The notes under the pieces were generated by a model. It was not told the DNA's origin, searched no databases, and saw only the letters and a program-made list of their open reading frames with translations. DNA of 64,000 bases from JACVRW01 sp963820315. Its GTDB lineage: Bacteria > Actinomycetota > Thermoleophilia > Solirubrobacterales > Thermoleophilaceae. The translations under genes and the position numbers were made by a program. Shown here piece after piece: positions 55,210-63,269 of this stretch. The stretch is taken from positions 115,786-179,785 of the forward strand of contig CAWFZK010000030.1 of assembly GCA_963820315.1 (NCBI GenBank), in the 5' to 3' direction. Within the stretch, counting starts at the first letter, position 1, and the number at the start of each line of letters is the position of its first letter.

Positions 55210-55859
55210 CGTGCCTCCAGGAAGGCGAGCGCTGCCAGGACCCGTCGATGGTCGTCGTCGGCCTCGGGCAGCTGCAGCTTCAGGAGGATGCTGTGAACGT
55301 GCTTCTCGACCGTGCGGTCGGTGACCCACAGCCGGCGGCCTATGCCGGCGTTGGAGCGCCCTTCCGCCATCAGCTCGAGCACCTCGCGCTCCCGCGGCGT
55401 CAGCTCCGCGAGGGGATCGTCTTTGCGCCTCGCCCTGACGAGCTCCTGAACGAGCCCCGGGTCCACCACCGAGCCGCCCTCGGCGATCCGATCCAGGCTC
55501 TCGAGGAAGTGGGTCACGTCGGTCACGCGGGTCTTCAGCAGGTAGCCGGTGCGGACGCCGCTGGCGAGCAGCTCCATCGCCTCCTCGACGACCACGTGAG
55601 CCGACAGGACCAGGATTCCGATCTGCGGATGCTCAGCGCGAATCACGCGAGCGGCATCCAGCCCCTCGGTCTCGTGGTCCGGCGGCATGCGGATGTCCAC
55701 GATGACGAGGTCCGGGTTGTGCCCGTGTACGAGCGCGAGGAGCTCCGTCGCGTCGCCGGCTTGGCCGACGATCTCGTAGCCGGCTTGCTCGAGCAGACTC
55801 GCGAGCCCCGCCCGAAGGAGGACGTCGTCATCGGCGAGCGCGACCCGCGTGCGGGGCAT
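55206..55859 (-). CDS. NarL/LuxR-family response regulator
   Basis: 217 residues. Receiver: RVALADDDVLLRAGLASLLE, LVIVDIRMPPDHETEGLDAA, ILVLSAHVVVEEAMELLAS and TGYLLKTRVTDVTHFLESL, all key residues present. The LuxR output is ELTPREREVLELMAEGRSN with a recognition helix in VTDRTVEKHVHSILLKLQLP. It lies 73 nt downstream of the GAF sensor kinase on the same strand, making that kinase its likely partner. Confidence 0.92.
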   Translation of the reverse strand: MPRTRVALADDDVLLRAGLASLLEQAGYEIVGQAGDATELLALVHGHNPDLVIVDIRMPPDHETEGLDAARVIRAEHPQIGILVLSAHVVVEEAMELLASGVRTGYLLKTRVTDVTHFLESLDRIAEGGSVVDPGLVQELVRARRKDDPLAELTPREREVLELMAEGRSNAGIGRRLWVTDRTVEKHVHSILLKLQLPEADDDHRRVLAALAFLEAR

Positions 55860-55931
55860 CCGCGCGATTATCGAGGACCCGACCCTTAGTTGCCGAGATG
55901 TCGGGTGGCCTGACCCGGCGAGGCCATCGGC

Positions 55932-57949
55932 TCAGCCGGCGAAGCCCGGCTCACCGGAAAGCGGAAGCTCGACGCGAACCGCCGTGCCTGCGTCTGGGGA
56001 GCTCTCCACCGTGATCTGACCGCCGAGGGCCTCAGCGCGATCCTTGAGGCCGACGAGCCCCGACCCGCCCGTGAGGTCGGCGCCGCCGACGCCGTCGTCG
56101 CGGACGCAGACGCGCAGGACGCCATCGAGGGCCTCGACCTCCACGGTGACGGACTCTGCGCGCGCGTGCTTGGCGGCGTTCGTGAGCGCCTCCGACACGA
56201 CGTAGTACGCGCCGACCTCGATGGGCTCCGGAAGCCGGCCCTCCGCACGCAGGTCTAACTCGACTGGGACGCTGGAGCGGCGTGCCAGCGTCTTCAGGGC
56301 CGGCGCGAGCCCGCCCCGCGACAGGACTGTCGGGTGAATGCCGCGCGCCATCTCCTGCAGCTCCTCGAGCGCGTCCTCGATCTGGACGACGATCTCCTCG
56401 AGCGTCGCGTGGAGCTCGGGTGGAACCGGCCGCCTGAGCGCCTCGCAGCTGCAGAGCGATTGAGATCAGCCGCTGCTGGGCTCCGTCGTGGAGATCGCGC
56501 TCGATTTGGCGCCTCGTCTCGTCGGCGGTGGCGACGACGCGCGCGCGCGACGCCCTCAGCTCGACCTGGCTCGCGGCGTTGGCGATCGCGGTACCCACGA
56601 GCTCCGCGAAGCCACCGAGGCGCTCCTCCGTGCCCGGCGGTGGAGACTCGTCGCCGGTCGACACGACGCTGATCCCTCCCCACATGCGGCCCTCGACGGT
56701 GATCGGCGCTGCCACGGCAGAGCGGATCCCGAACTGAGCCGCAGTCGCGCTGGTCGCGGGGTACGGGTCGACTCGGGCTGGAGCCCCCGTGTCCAGCAGG
56801 AGCCGGGTGAGCGGGCCTTCCGCGAGGGAACTCCGGACTCCGGACGGCAGCGGGTCGCTGGTGGCGGGCCACCTGGCCAAGACGGTCACCGTGTCACCGT
56901 CAAAGCGAGTCAACGCTGTGATGTCCGCGGACAGCAGCCGGTGGACCTCCTCCGTCACCGTGGCGAACACCACCGGCGGCGGGGCCGCGCGTGCGACGAG
57001 CGTCGCCACGCGGCGCAGAGCAGCCTGCTCGTCGGCGACCCGGCGCAGCTCCTCGCGCGCCTCCGCGTTGGCGATCGCCGTGGCGGCCAGCTCGGTGAAC
57101 TCGGAGATTCGGGACTCCGTGTCGGGGGGGAACGCCGCCTCACGCGTCGCGGAGGCGGCTATCACCCCCCACGTCCGTCCGCCGACGACGATCGGACATC
57201 CGACCGACGACCGGATGCCCAGCTCCTGGGCCTCGCGCGCGATCGCACCGGACGCGCCCACGAAGCTGTCCACCCGGGCGGGCCGACCGGTCTCGTGCAC
57301 CTGCGCGGCGATGCTCGCCCCCTCCAGGGCGAAGCGCGTGCCGACTGCCAGGCGTGCCTCGCCGCTACGGCTCCAGGCGGCGATCGCGGTGACGGTGTCA
57401 TCGGGCTCGAAGCGCTCCATGCGAGCAAGCTCGGCGTCGCACTGCAACCCAACCTCGCGGGTGACGGCCTCGAACACGTCCGCCGTCGCCCCGGCACGCG
57501 CCACCACCGTCGCGACTCGCCGCAGGGCCGCCTGCTCGCCGGCGAGCGTGCGCAGCTCCGTCTGCGCCTTCTCGGCCTCCCCGGCCTGCAGCTCCGCCTC
57601 GCGCGCGCGCTCGTTCGCACGTCGCGCGAGCTCGCTGACGACGTACGCGCTCACGAGCGCGATCACCAGCGCCGCCGCGGTATCCGACTCGGCGACGTGG
57701 AAGCTGTGCAGCGGGCTGGATGAAGAAGTACGCGAACGTCAGGTACGACGCGACGGCGACGATCCCGGCGATGAAGAAGCCCCAGCCGACCGCGACCGGG
57801 AGGATCGCGAACAGGTAAAGGCCGGTGAGCCCGACTGGATTGACGGAGTCCTTCAGCGCCGCGATCAGGAGGCTCACGGCCGTGATCGCGATCGCACCGA
57901 CGATCAGGCCGGTTACCGCTCGGCGCCCGGTCAACCTGCGACCGGTCAT
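55932..57949 (-). CDS. GAF-domain sensor histidine kinase (HisKA_3), two frameshifts
   Basis: The N-terminus has about three to four membrane helices of DUF4118 type (TGLYLFAILPVAVGWGFFIA, ASYLTFAYFFIQP). An extra C near 57714 shifts the frame, which resumes as FHVAESDTAAALVIALVSAY. Two GAF domains follow (about 57500-57040 and 57010-56560). The dimerisation motif is RQIERDLHDGAQQRLISIAL with the phospho-acceptor His. A second extra base near 56430 shifts it; the ATPase domain follows as YYVVSEALTNAAKHARAESV (N box) and DDGVGGADLTGGSGLVGLKD (G1). Reconstructed length is about 670 residues. The partner is probably the NarL-type regulator. Confidence 0.85.
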
Positions 57950-58079
57950 GCCCGACCCAGGAAGCCCACGTAGCCATCCAGAGCAAAGGTACTCGCGCCC
58001 GGCTGCCCGGGCCGGGGAGGAGCCCGCGTATGCAGCGGATCACCGAAGGCCGGCCCGGTGCTGGGCTCCGCGCTCGCGG

Positions 58080-58279
58080 TTGTCGTCGGGCCCGGGGTGA
58101 CTCTTCTGACTGCCACCACGGTGGTAGGCGGGCTCGGGGCCGGCGAGCTCACGGCCCGACGTCCTCATAACGGCGAAGGCCCCGAGCGGGGGGAGCCGGG
58201 GCCTTCGCGGGAGTACCCCGGTGCCCCGCGCCTACACCCGCGGAAGCAGGCGAAAGAGTCGCCTCGGAGCCGACGACAA
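58080..58279. repeat. Inverted-repeat element, copy B of three
   Basis: TTGTCGTCGGGCCCGGGG then TGACTCTT (58080-58105) faces AAAGAGTCGCCTCGGAGC then CGACGACAA (58253-58279). Arms agree in about 22 of 26 positions when one is reverse-complemented. The 200-nt unit fills the divergent space between the sensor kinase and the slipin gene and encloses the hairpin at 58173. Confidence 0.65.
58173..58208. terminator. Perfect 12-bp hairpin inside repeat copy B
   Basis: GCGAAGGCCCCG (58173-58184) pairs with CGGGGCCTTCGC (58197-58208), with a 12-nt G-rich loop. It lies upstream of the slipin gene, so it may be an attenuator or a structural part of the repeat rather than a terminator. Confidence 0.45.
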
Positions 58280-58339
58280 AGCCAAGCCCGGCCCCGACTA
58301 TGTGCCCCCAGTGGTTCCGTTCCTAACTGAGGAGGCGAC

Positions 58340-59173
58340 ATGGTCGTCTACGTAGTCGTTGCGCTCGTGCTGGTGGTGCTGGTGGGCTTGGCCCTGTCGG
58401 TTCGGATTCTCAAGCAGTACGAGCGTGCGGTGGTGTTTCGATTGGGGCGTGTGAGGGGTGGTCCGCGCGGCCCGGGCTTGATCTTGTTCGTGCCCCTGGT
58501 CGACCGGCTCCATCGCGTGTCGCTGCGCATCGTCACGATGCCGATCCAGTCGCAGGGGATCATCACCCGCGACAACGTCAGCGTCGACGTCTCGGCAGTC
58601 GCCTACTACCGGGTGGCGGATGTGATCCGCTCGGTGGTGGCGATCGAGAACGTCTCGGCGGCGATCAACCAGATTGCCCAGACCACGCTCCGCGCCGTCG
58701 TGGGGCGCCACACCCTGGACGAGACGCTGTCAGACACGGACACGATCAACCAGAACATCCGCGAGATCCTCGACGTCCAGACCGAGGAGTGGGGCATGGA
58801 GGTCACGGTCGTCGAGCTCAGAGACATCCAGCTCCCGGACAGCATGCAGCGCGCCATGGCCCGTCAGGCCGAGGCCGAGCGCGAGAAGCGCGCCAAGATC
58901 ATCGCCGCCGAGGGCGAGTCGCTCGCCGCCGGCGAGCTGGCCCACGCGTCCGACGTGATGCAGGCCCACCCGCTCGCGCTGCAGCTCCGCAACCTCCAGA
59001 CCCTGGTCGAGATCTCCGTCGACAAGAACTCCACCGTCATCTTCCCCGCTCCGCTGATGAGCACGATCGAGGAGCTCGGCGGGTTCCTCAATCGCGAAAC
59101 GAGAGCGGTCGGAGCCCTGCCCAAGACGCCGGTGGTGGCGGCGGGGCGCGACGGCGAGCCGAGAGCTGCTTGA
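58340..59173 (+). CDS. SPFH/band-7 domain protein, slipin (stomatin-like)
   Basis: 277 residues. One N-terminal membrane anchor (VVVALVLVVLVGLALSVRIL) is followed by the SPFH domain: QYERAVVFRLGRVRGGPRGP, VDRLHRVSLRIVTMPIQSQG, DNVSVDVSAVAYYRVADVIR and LRAVVGRHTLDETLSDTDTI. A coiled helical region (MARQAEAEREKRAKIIAAEG) follows. Slipins form cytoplasm-facing membrane scaffolds linked to microdomains. ATG 58340 follows a GAGGAGGCGAC ribosome site. NfeD, the usual partner, is not adjacent. Confidence 0.93.
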   Translation: MVVYVVVALVLVVLVGLALSVRILKQYERAVVFRLGRVRGGPRGPGLILFVPLVDRLHRVSLRIVTMPIQSQGIITRDNVSVDVSAVAYYRVADVIRSVVAIENVSAAINQIAQTTLRAVVGRHTLDETLSDTDTINQNIREILDVQTEEWGMEVTVVELRDIQLPDSMQRAMARQAEAEREKRAKIIAAEGESLAAGELAHASDVMQAHPLALQLRNLQTLVEISVDKNSTVIFPAPLMSTIEELGGFLNRETRAVGALPKTPVVAAGRDGEPRAA

Positions 59174-59198
59174 CCTTGCTCGAATCACGCTGAGCAGA

Positions 59199-59658
59199 TC
59201 AGCTCCGCCGCTGCCGGCGCATCCGTAGCACCGTGCCGACCGTCGCACCGTACGCCAGATGGTCGGCTACCTGCGGCAGTGGCGGCAGCGCCCGTATACG
59301 GGGGTAGCGGCGGCCGATCACCCCAAGGTCGAGCGCTGCGATGCCGAGTCCCGCCAGCGCACCCAGCGCGGGCGTCCGTGTGCGCGGCAAGACGGCCGCA
59401 AGTGGGAGCGCCCAGCCGAGTGAAAGGACAACATGCGACCGCGGCGGCGGCCGGAAGCAGCCGCGTCGCGCGGCGTTCGCCGGGCAGCAACAGCGTTCCT
59501 GCGGCGAGAGACGGCTCCAGCGGCCGCCCGCCCGTAAGCAGGGCGTGCAGCGTCGAGGGCGCTCCGCTGACGACTGCCGCCACGGAACCGGCGGCGAGGC
59601 CGTCGCGGAGCAGCTCACGGAACTCTTCGCGTTCGGTCAACGGTGAAGACCCTGTCAT
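59199..59658 (-). CDS. Small hypothetical membrane-associated protein, frameshifted
   Basis: From ATG 59658 the protein starts TGSSPLTEREEFRELLRDGL, then SVAAVVSGAPSTLHALLTGG. Near 59440 the frame breaks after RLLPAAA; one frame over it continues SHVVLSLGWALPLAAVLPRT with a helix-rich C-terminal part ending GATVGTVLRMRRQRRS. Joined length is about 150 residues, with two to three membrane helices. No family recognised. One indel explains the break. Confidence 0.55.
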
Positions 59659-59831
59659 GCCCGCGGGCCTGGCTCGGTGCAGAGGCTGCTCCCTATGCCG
59701 CGCTCGGCAGCTCGCCTCGAGCTGTTGCGGAGGCCGGGGCCGGCGCGAGCCCTTCTTCACCCGTTCGCGGCTTCGGGCGCTTGGTCGACGGCGCGTCAGT
59801 TCACGGTGAACCGGACGTCGATGCACGCGCC

Positions 59832-59942
59832 CTTGTCGTCAGCCCCGGGGCGGCTCTTTCGCGTACGACGGCGGCGTTAGGCGAGCCGGCTCCGCTCGAC
59901 GCCGGGGGTAGGCCAAAGAGTCGCCCGAGTGCCGACGACAAG
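59832..59942. repeat. Inverted-repeat element, copy C of three
   Basis: CTTGTCGTC-AGCCCCGGGGCG-GCTCTTT (59832-59858) faces AAAGAGTCGCCC-GAGTGCC-GACGACAAG (59915-59942). The 111-nt unit is the best-preserved copy. It lies 29 nt upstream of the lipoprotein gene, in the gene-free stretch 59659-59970, and may include its leader. Confidence 0.7.
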
Positions 59943-59970
59943 CGCGGGTCCGCGGAGCAGCATGTAGGCC

Positions 59971-60510
59971 ATGATTCGAACCAGATCCATCCCCCTCCTT
60001 GCCGCCCTGGCGGCCGTCGCGCTGGTCGCGTTGGTTGTCGCCGGCTGTGGCGACAACAACGACGACAGCAATGCCACAGCGGCCTCGCCGCCGCCCAAGA
60101 CCAAGAGCGGAGGCTCGGCCACGGTCGGCGTGGCGAACAACAGCCTCGGCAACATCCTCGTCGACTCGCAGGGCCGCACGATCTATCTCTTCCAGCAGGA
60201 CACCGGCACCAAGAGCACATGCTCTGGCGCGTGTGCCACCAGTTGGCCGCCGGTCCGCGTGAGCGGTAAGCCGACGGCCGGGAGCGGCGTCAACGCCTCG
60301 ATGCTCGGCACCACGCCGCGCTCCGACGGGAAGCCGCAAGTCACCTATGACGGCCACCCGCTGTACCTCTTCGCGGACGACACCAGCGCCGGTGACACGA
60401 ACGGGCAGGCCGTCGACGCTTTCGGGGCCCCCTGGTACGTGGTGTCCCCGTCGGGGAACGCGATCACGACCCAGTCCACAAGCGGGACCGGGGGCGGAAA
60501 TGGCTACTAG
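59971..60510 (+). CDS. COG4315-type secreted-repeat lipoprotein
   Basis: 179 residues. The lipobox is ALVALVVAGCGDN. Two secreted-repeat units (PF03640-like) follow: GNILVDSQGRTIYLFQQDTG with TCSGACATSWPPV, and PQVTYDGHPLYLFADDTSAG with FGAPWYVVSP. These domains occur in extracytoplasmic actinobacterial and proteobacterial proteins of unknown function. ATG 59971 leads straight into the signal. The last 11 bases overlap the next gene, so the two are coupled. Confidence 0.88.
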   Translation: MIRTRSIPLLAALAAVALVALVVAGCGDNNDDSNATAASPPPKTKSGGSATVGVANNSLGNILVDSQGRTIYLFQQDTGTKSTCSGACATSWPPVRVSGKPTAGSGVNASMLGTTPRSDGKPQVTYDGHPLYLFADDTSAGDTNGQAVDAFGAPWYVVSPSGNAITTQSTSGTGGGNGY

Positions 60511-60937
60511 CGCAGCCGCAAGGCTCGCGCGGGGCACGGCCGCTGATGCGGCGGCCGTGCCCGCGGCCTACGCGATCGGAGCCCTCCTGCTCGTAGGCGA
60601 GGGGACGGTGCACGTCCAGCAGTACTTCTCGCTATTCCACGAAGTGAGCTGGATCGGCCCGCTGTTCCTCGCGAACGCCGCCGCGTGTCTCGTGACGATC
60701 GCGGGCCTGGCCTACCCGAGGACGCGAGCCGTGGCCGCGCTGGCAGGCGTCGTGATCTCGGCGGTCGCGCTCCTCAGCCTCGTCATCAGCTACGGCACCG
60801 GCCTGTTCGGCTGGCAGGAGGTCGGCTTCCGTACGCCTATCGCCCTCGCCGCGATCTTCGAGGTCGGCGCGGTGGTCTTCCTCTCCGCCGCGCTCGCCGG
60901 TCGAGTCGCGCTGCTAGAGCTCGAGTCGCGCACCTGA
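60500..60937 (+). CDS. Small four-helix membrane protein coupled to the lipoprotein
   Basis: 145 residues. Helices include AAVPAAYAIGALLLVGEGTV, IGPLFLANAAACLVTIAGLA, AALAGVVISAVALLSLVISY and IALAAIFEVGAVVFLSAALA. GEGTVHVQQYFSLFHEVSWI between the first two resembles a His-bearing extracellular loop seen in paired membrane proteins of this type. ATG 60500 overlaps the lipoprotein stop and has GGGGCGG as ribosome site. A strong terminator follows. Confidence 0.75.
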   Translation: MATSAAARLARGTAADAAAVPAAYAIGALLLVGEGTVHVQQYFSLFHEVSWIGPLFLANAAACLVTIAGLAYPRTRAVAALAGVVISAVALLSLVISYGTGLFGWQEVGFRTPIALAAIFEVGAVVFLSAALAGRVALLELESRT

Positions 60938-60984
60938 TCTGCGCGTCCCGGGCACCTGGTCGTTTACCGTTCTGCTGTTCGAAC

Positions 60985-61015
60985 GAAGAAACCGCCGTTT
61001 TACGGCGGTTTCTTC
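60985..61015 (+). terminator. Rho-independent, probably bidirectional terminator
   Basis: GAAGAAACCGCCG (60985-60997) and CGGCGGTTTCTTC (61003-61015) form a perfect 13-bp stem with loop TTTTA; the A-rich base on one side and T-rich on the other suit both directions. It ends the lipoprotein/membrane-protein operon. Confidence 0.85.
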
Positions 61016-61216
61016 TCATCGGGGCGACTGGATAAACACCTAGTGGCCATGGCAGGTACGCCCGCTCGGCACCCTCAACCTGGGTAACTCCTGCCAGCCC
61101 CCGTGCCCCACGTGGCCCTCGCACCGAGCCACTGAAATCGGCCCGGGTAAGTGAGCGGTTGCGCACGTCCTTGCCCCCGCAGGTTCAGGAGCTAATCGGA
61201 TCCCGGCCCATCCGTA

Positions 61217-61327
61217 TTCGGAAGCGGCGCCGGTGGTTTGGCCTATCGTCGCGGGGAATGAGCCGCGTCGGATTGAGGATCGCTACGGCGAGTCTCGCGT
61301 TCCCCCTCTTCTCCCACCCGCCTCGGG
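61217..61327. repeat. Dispersed repeat, copy 1 of two
   Basis: About 111 nt starting TTCGGAAGCGGCGCCGG and containing GTCGCGGGGAATGAGCC and TCGGATTGAGGATCGCTACG. It is about 85-90 percent identical, by eye, to 62922-63036 in the same orientation. The stretch 61016-61391 holds no gene besides this. Confidence 0.7.
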
Positions 61328-61391
61328 TCACCCCCTCCCCCGGCCCCAGGTGGCTAGAGGGTCTCGAACTGAGGTCCCGCGTATGGATCGC

Positions 61392-61706
61392 TCATGTGCC
61401 AGGCGGGGCCGGGCGGGCGACCCGGAGTTTCGGCAGGTTCTGCTCTGCCTTCAGGATCGCCGCCTGCCACTTGCCCGGCAGGTCTTCGAAGGTGTCCGCC
61501 TCGAGCAACGCCTCGTGAAACTCCCGGCGCTGGAGATCGCTCATCTCGGACAGCGGCGGGTAGCCGACGACCTGCCCGACGCGGCGGCTCAGTTCCGCGC
61601 TCGCCATCTCGTGGAGCCTAAGCCTCTCGATTGGCAGTCGGGCGTTTAACCCTTCCGCCAGACCGAAACCGATGACACAAACGCTATCGCTTGACCGATG
61701 ACACAA
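61392..61706 (-). CDS. Small hypothetical protein
   Basis: Up to 104 residues. The part after ATG 61607 looks most protein-like: ELSRRVGQVVGYPPLSEMSD, REFHEALLEADTFEDLPGKW, QAAILKAEQNLPKLRV; acidic-helical and probably cytoplasmic. No family recognised. The upstream end of the frame runs into a tandem 20-nt repeat, so the true start is likely 61607. Confidence 0.5.
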   Translation of the reverse strand: MCHRSSDSVCVIGFGLAEGLNARLPIERLRLHEMASAELSRRVGQVVGYPPLSEMSDLQRREFHEALLEADTFEDLPGKWQAAILKAEQNLPKLRVARPAPPGT

Positions 61707-61713
61707 ACGCTAT
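61668..61713. repeat. Tandem 20-nt direct repeat
   Basis: ACCGATGACACAAACGCTAT occurs at 61668-61687 and exactly again at 61694-61713 (period 26). It lies upstream of the small minus-strand ORF. It could be a pair of binding sites or the remnant of a transposon end. Confidence 0.75.
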
Positions 61714-62060
61714 TGCCTGTCTCCAAGGGAGCAGTCTGCTTGCAGTGTGGCCGCGCTCCTGCTTGTTAGTCGATTTCAAGTCAGTGCGTCTGCCGCCGGT
61801 TCGGGCGGGTTGACAGCGGCGTCGGCACGGGCGGATAATCGCGGGGAAGCGGAGGAGCCGTAGCACAGCTCGGAACCCTGCGGGCCATCTCGACAGTTAC
61901 GGCCCTTCCGGAGTCGTTTGCTTTACCCCGGAAGGAGGCCAAAAGAGAGTCATCTGCAAAATTCAACGTCGCGCCGGTCACGCAATGTGCTTCGTCTTTG
62001 CCGCTGATCGCCTGACCATGAGCCGAACGAGCTGATGGGACCCCGCAAGGGAAGGACGTT

Positions 62061-62816
62061 ATGACATTCCGACACTTCTTCACCTTCGTCTTGGGAACCG
62101 CGCTGGCGCTGACATTGGTACCGGCAGCACATGCCGCCAATCTATTTATCGATGACAGCGTCGAGGCACAGATCACACTGAATCACGACGCAAACTGGGA
62201 GTTTGGAGTACTTTCAAACGGAACCCCCTTCCCAGGTAGCGTCGCCGGGAGTACAACCGCGCCCGGCGAGGTAGCGACTTTTGCCGGTTCCTGGATTGTG
62301 AACAGTCCGGGTAATCCCGACCCTGGAACCGGCATCATCTACTTCGTCGATCAGGCCGCTAAGAAACATTCTTGCAAGCGCGGTGATCGTCGTCATCATG
62401 GTCATCGTTATCACGGTGCTCGTCGTCATCGTGGTCATCGTAGGAGCGTTTGTGTCAGCGACATCGTCACGGCCAATTGGATCACCGTCGCAGGCGAAGC
62501 GACCATCTCTTTCACGGTCATGTCAAGTGCATGTGGCCGGAACCTGGGTCCGTTGCCTCGACACTTCGCCCGGCTCGGAGTTCCCGACCCGGCCAGCCCC
62601 ATTGAAATCGGTGGGTTGTTCCGTAATTTGGTCACGACCGCCCCTGTCGCAATCCCATCTAACCTGACTGTTCAGTTTGTGGGCGATGCCGACACTGCCT
62701 GCAAGCGCGACGACGACGGCAGGAACGACCACTACAAGAGCGACGACGACGACAAGGACGACCACTACAAGAGCGACAACGACGACAGGGACGACCACGA
62801 CAGGGACGACGACTAA
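62061..62816 (+). CDS. Secreted protein with Asp-rich C-terminal tail and His/Arg-rich insert
   Basis: 251 residues. A clear signal peptide (VLGTALALTLVPAAHAAN) is followed by a beta-rich domain (VEAQITLNHDANWEFGVLSN, then GIIYFVDQAA), a His/Arg-rich insert (residues about 103-130), a second beta region (ATISFTVMSSACGRNLGPLP) and a tail of Asp, Lys and Tyr repeats (DDHYKSDDDDKDDHYKSDND). The insert DNA, read on the other strand, gives Asp/His-rich codons like the tail. The acidic tail suggests divalent-cation binding. No family recognised. AAGGGAAGGACG is the ribosome site; base use is less GC-rich than neighbours. Confidence 0.7.
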   Translation: MTFRHFFTFVLGTALALTLVPAAHAANLFIDDSVEAQITLNHDANWEFGVLSNGTPFPGSVAGSTTAPGEVATFAGSWIVNSPGNPDPGTGIIYFVDQAAKKHSCKRGDRRHHGHRYHGARRHRGHRRSVCVSDIVTANWITVAGEATISFTVMSSACGRNLGPLPRHFARLGVPDPASPIEIGGLFRNLVTTAPVAIPSNLTVQFVGDADTACKRDDDGRNDHYKSDDDDKDDHYKSDNDDRDDHDRDDD

Positions 62817-62921
62817 GGACGCAACGTCCGTCTCCGGACGAGGGGAGGGCGCGAGAGCCGTCCTCCCCACATGTGGATGGCATACAGGGCCCGCCATGCG
62901 AATTCAGGGTCGCACCCCGCC

Positions 62922-63036
62922 TTCGGAAGCGGCGCCGGTGGTTTCGCCGATCCGTCGCGGGGAATGAGCCGGGTCGGATTGAGGATCGCTACGGCGAGCC
63001 TCACGTTCCCCCTCATCTCCCTCCATCCGCCTCGGG
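62922..63036. repeat. Dispersed repeat, copy 2 of two
   Basis: Direct copy of 61217-61327, with a few substitutions and small indels. Both can encode MSRVGLRIATASL on the plus strand or AVAILNPTRLIPRD on the minus, and either reading could be by chance. The copies bracket the tandem repeat, the small ORF and the Asp-rich protein gene. Confidence 0.7.
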
Positions 63037-63145
63037 CTGCCTCTCAGAGGGCTCCCCGGCCCGGGGTGGTTAGACGGTGCCTGATCTACGGCGTCACGCA
63101 CTTGCGGGCTTGCCAGCGCGAACGAAGCGTCCTAGCTTGGACCTA

Positions 63146-63192
63146 GCAGAGGGGGCTTCCTCAGGGCATAAGACATGGCGGCCCCCCTCTGC
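63146..63192 (+). promoter_or_regulatory. Hairpin in leader region
   Basis: GCAGAGGGGG (63146-63155) pairs with CCCCCTCTGC (63183-63192), 10 bp with a 27-nt loop, about 77 nt before the next gene start. It could be an attenuator or terminator. Confidence 0.35.
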
Positions 63193-63269
63193 ACCTTTGC
63201 ACGGCTGGTCGCCGCTGTCAGCTCATCGCCCCCGGCTGTGCTCCGAACCCCCTACCGTCAGGAGGCGTT

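Noticed and set aside
58173..58208. Riboswitch upstream of the slipin gene
   Set aside because: The hairpin is perfect but I could not match it to any known riboswitch core; it belongs to the repeat element.
61668..61713. Calling an IS481-type insertion-sequence end
   Set aside because: The repeats vaguely resemble such ends, but no transposase gene or terminal inverted repeats are present.
61781..62176. 131-codon minus-strand frame upstream of the Asp-rich protein gene
   Set aside because: It runs antisense across the ribosome site and signal peptide of the better-supported gene, with no family features.
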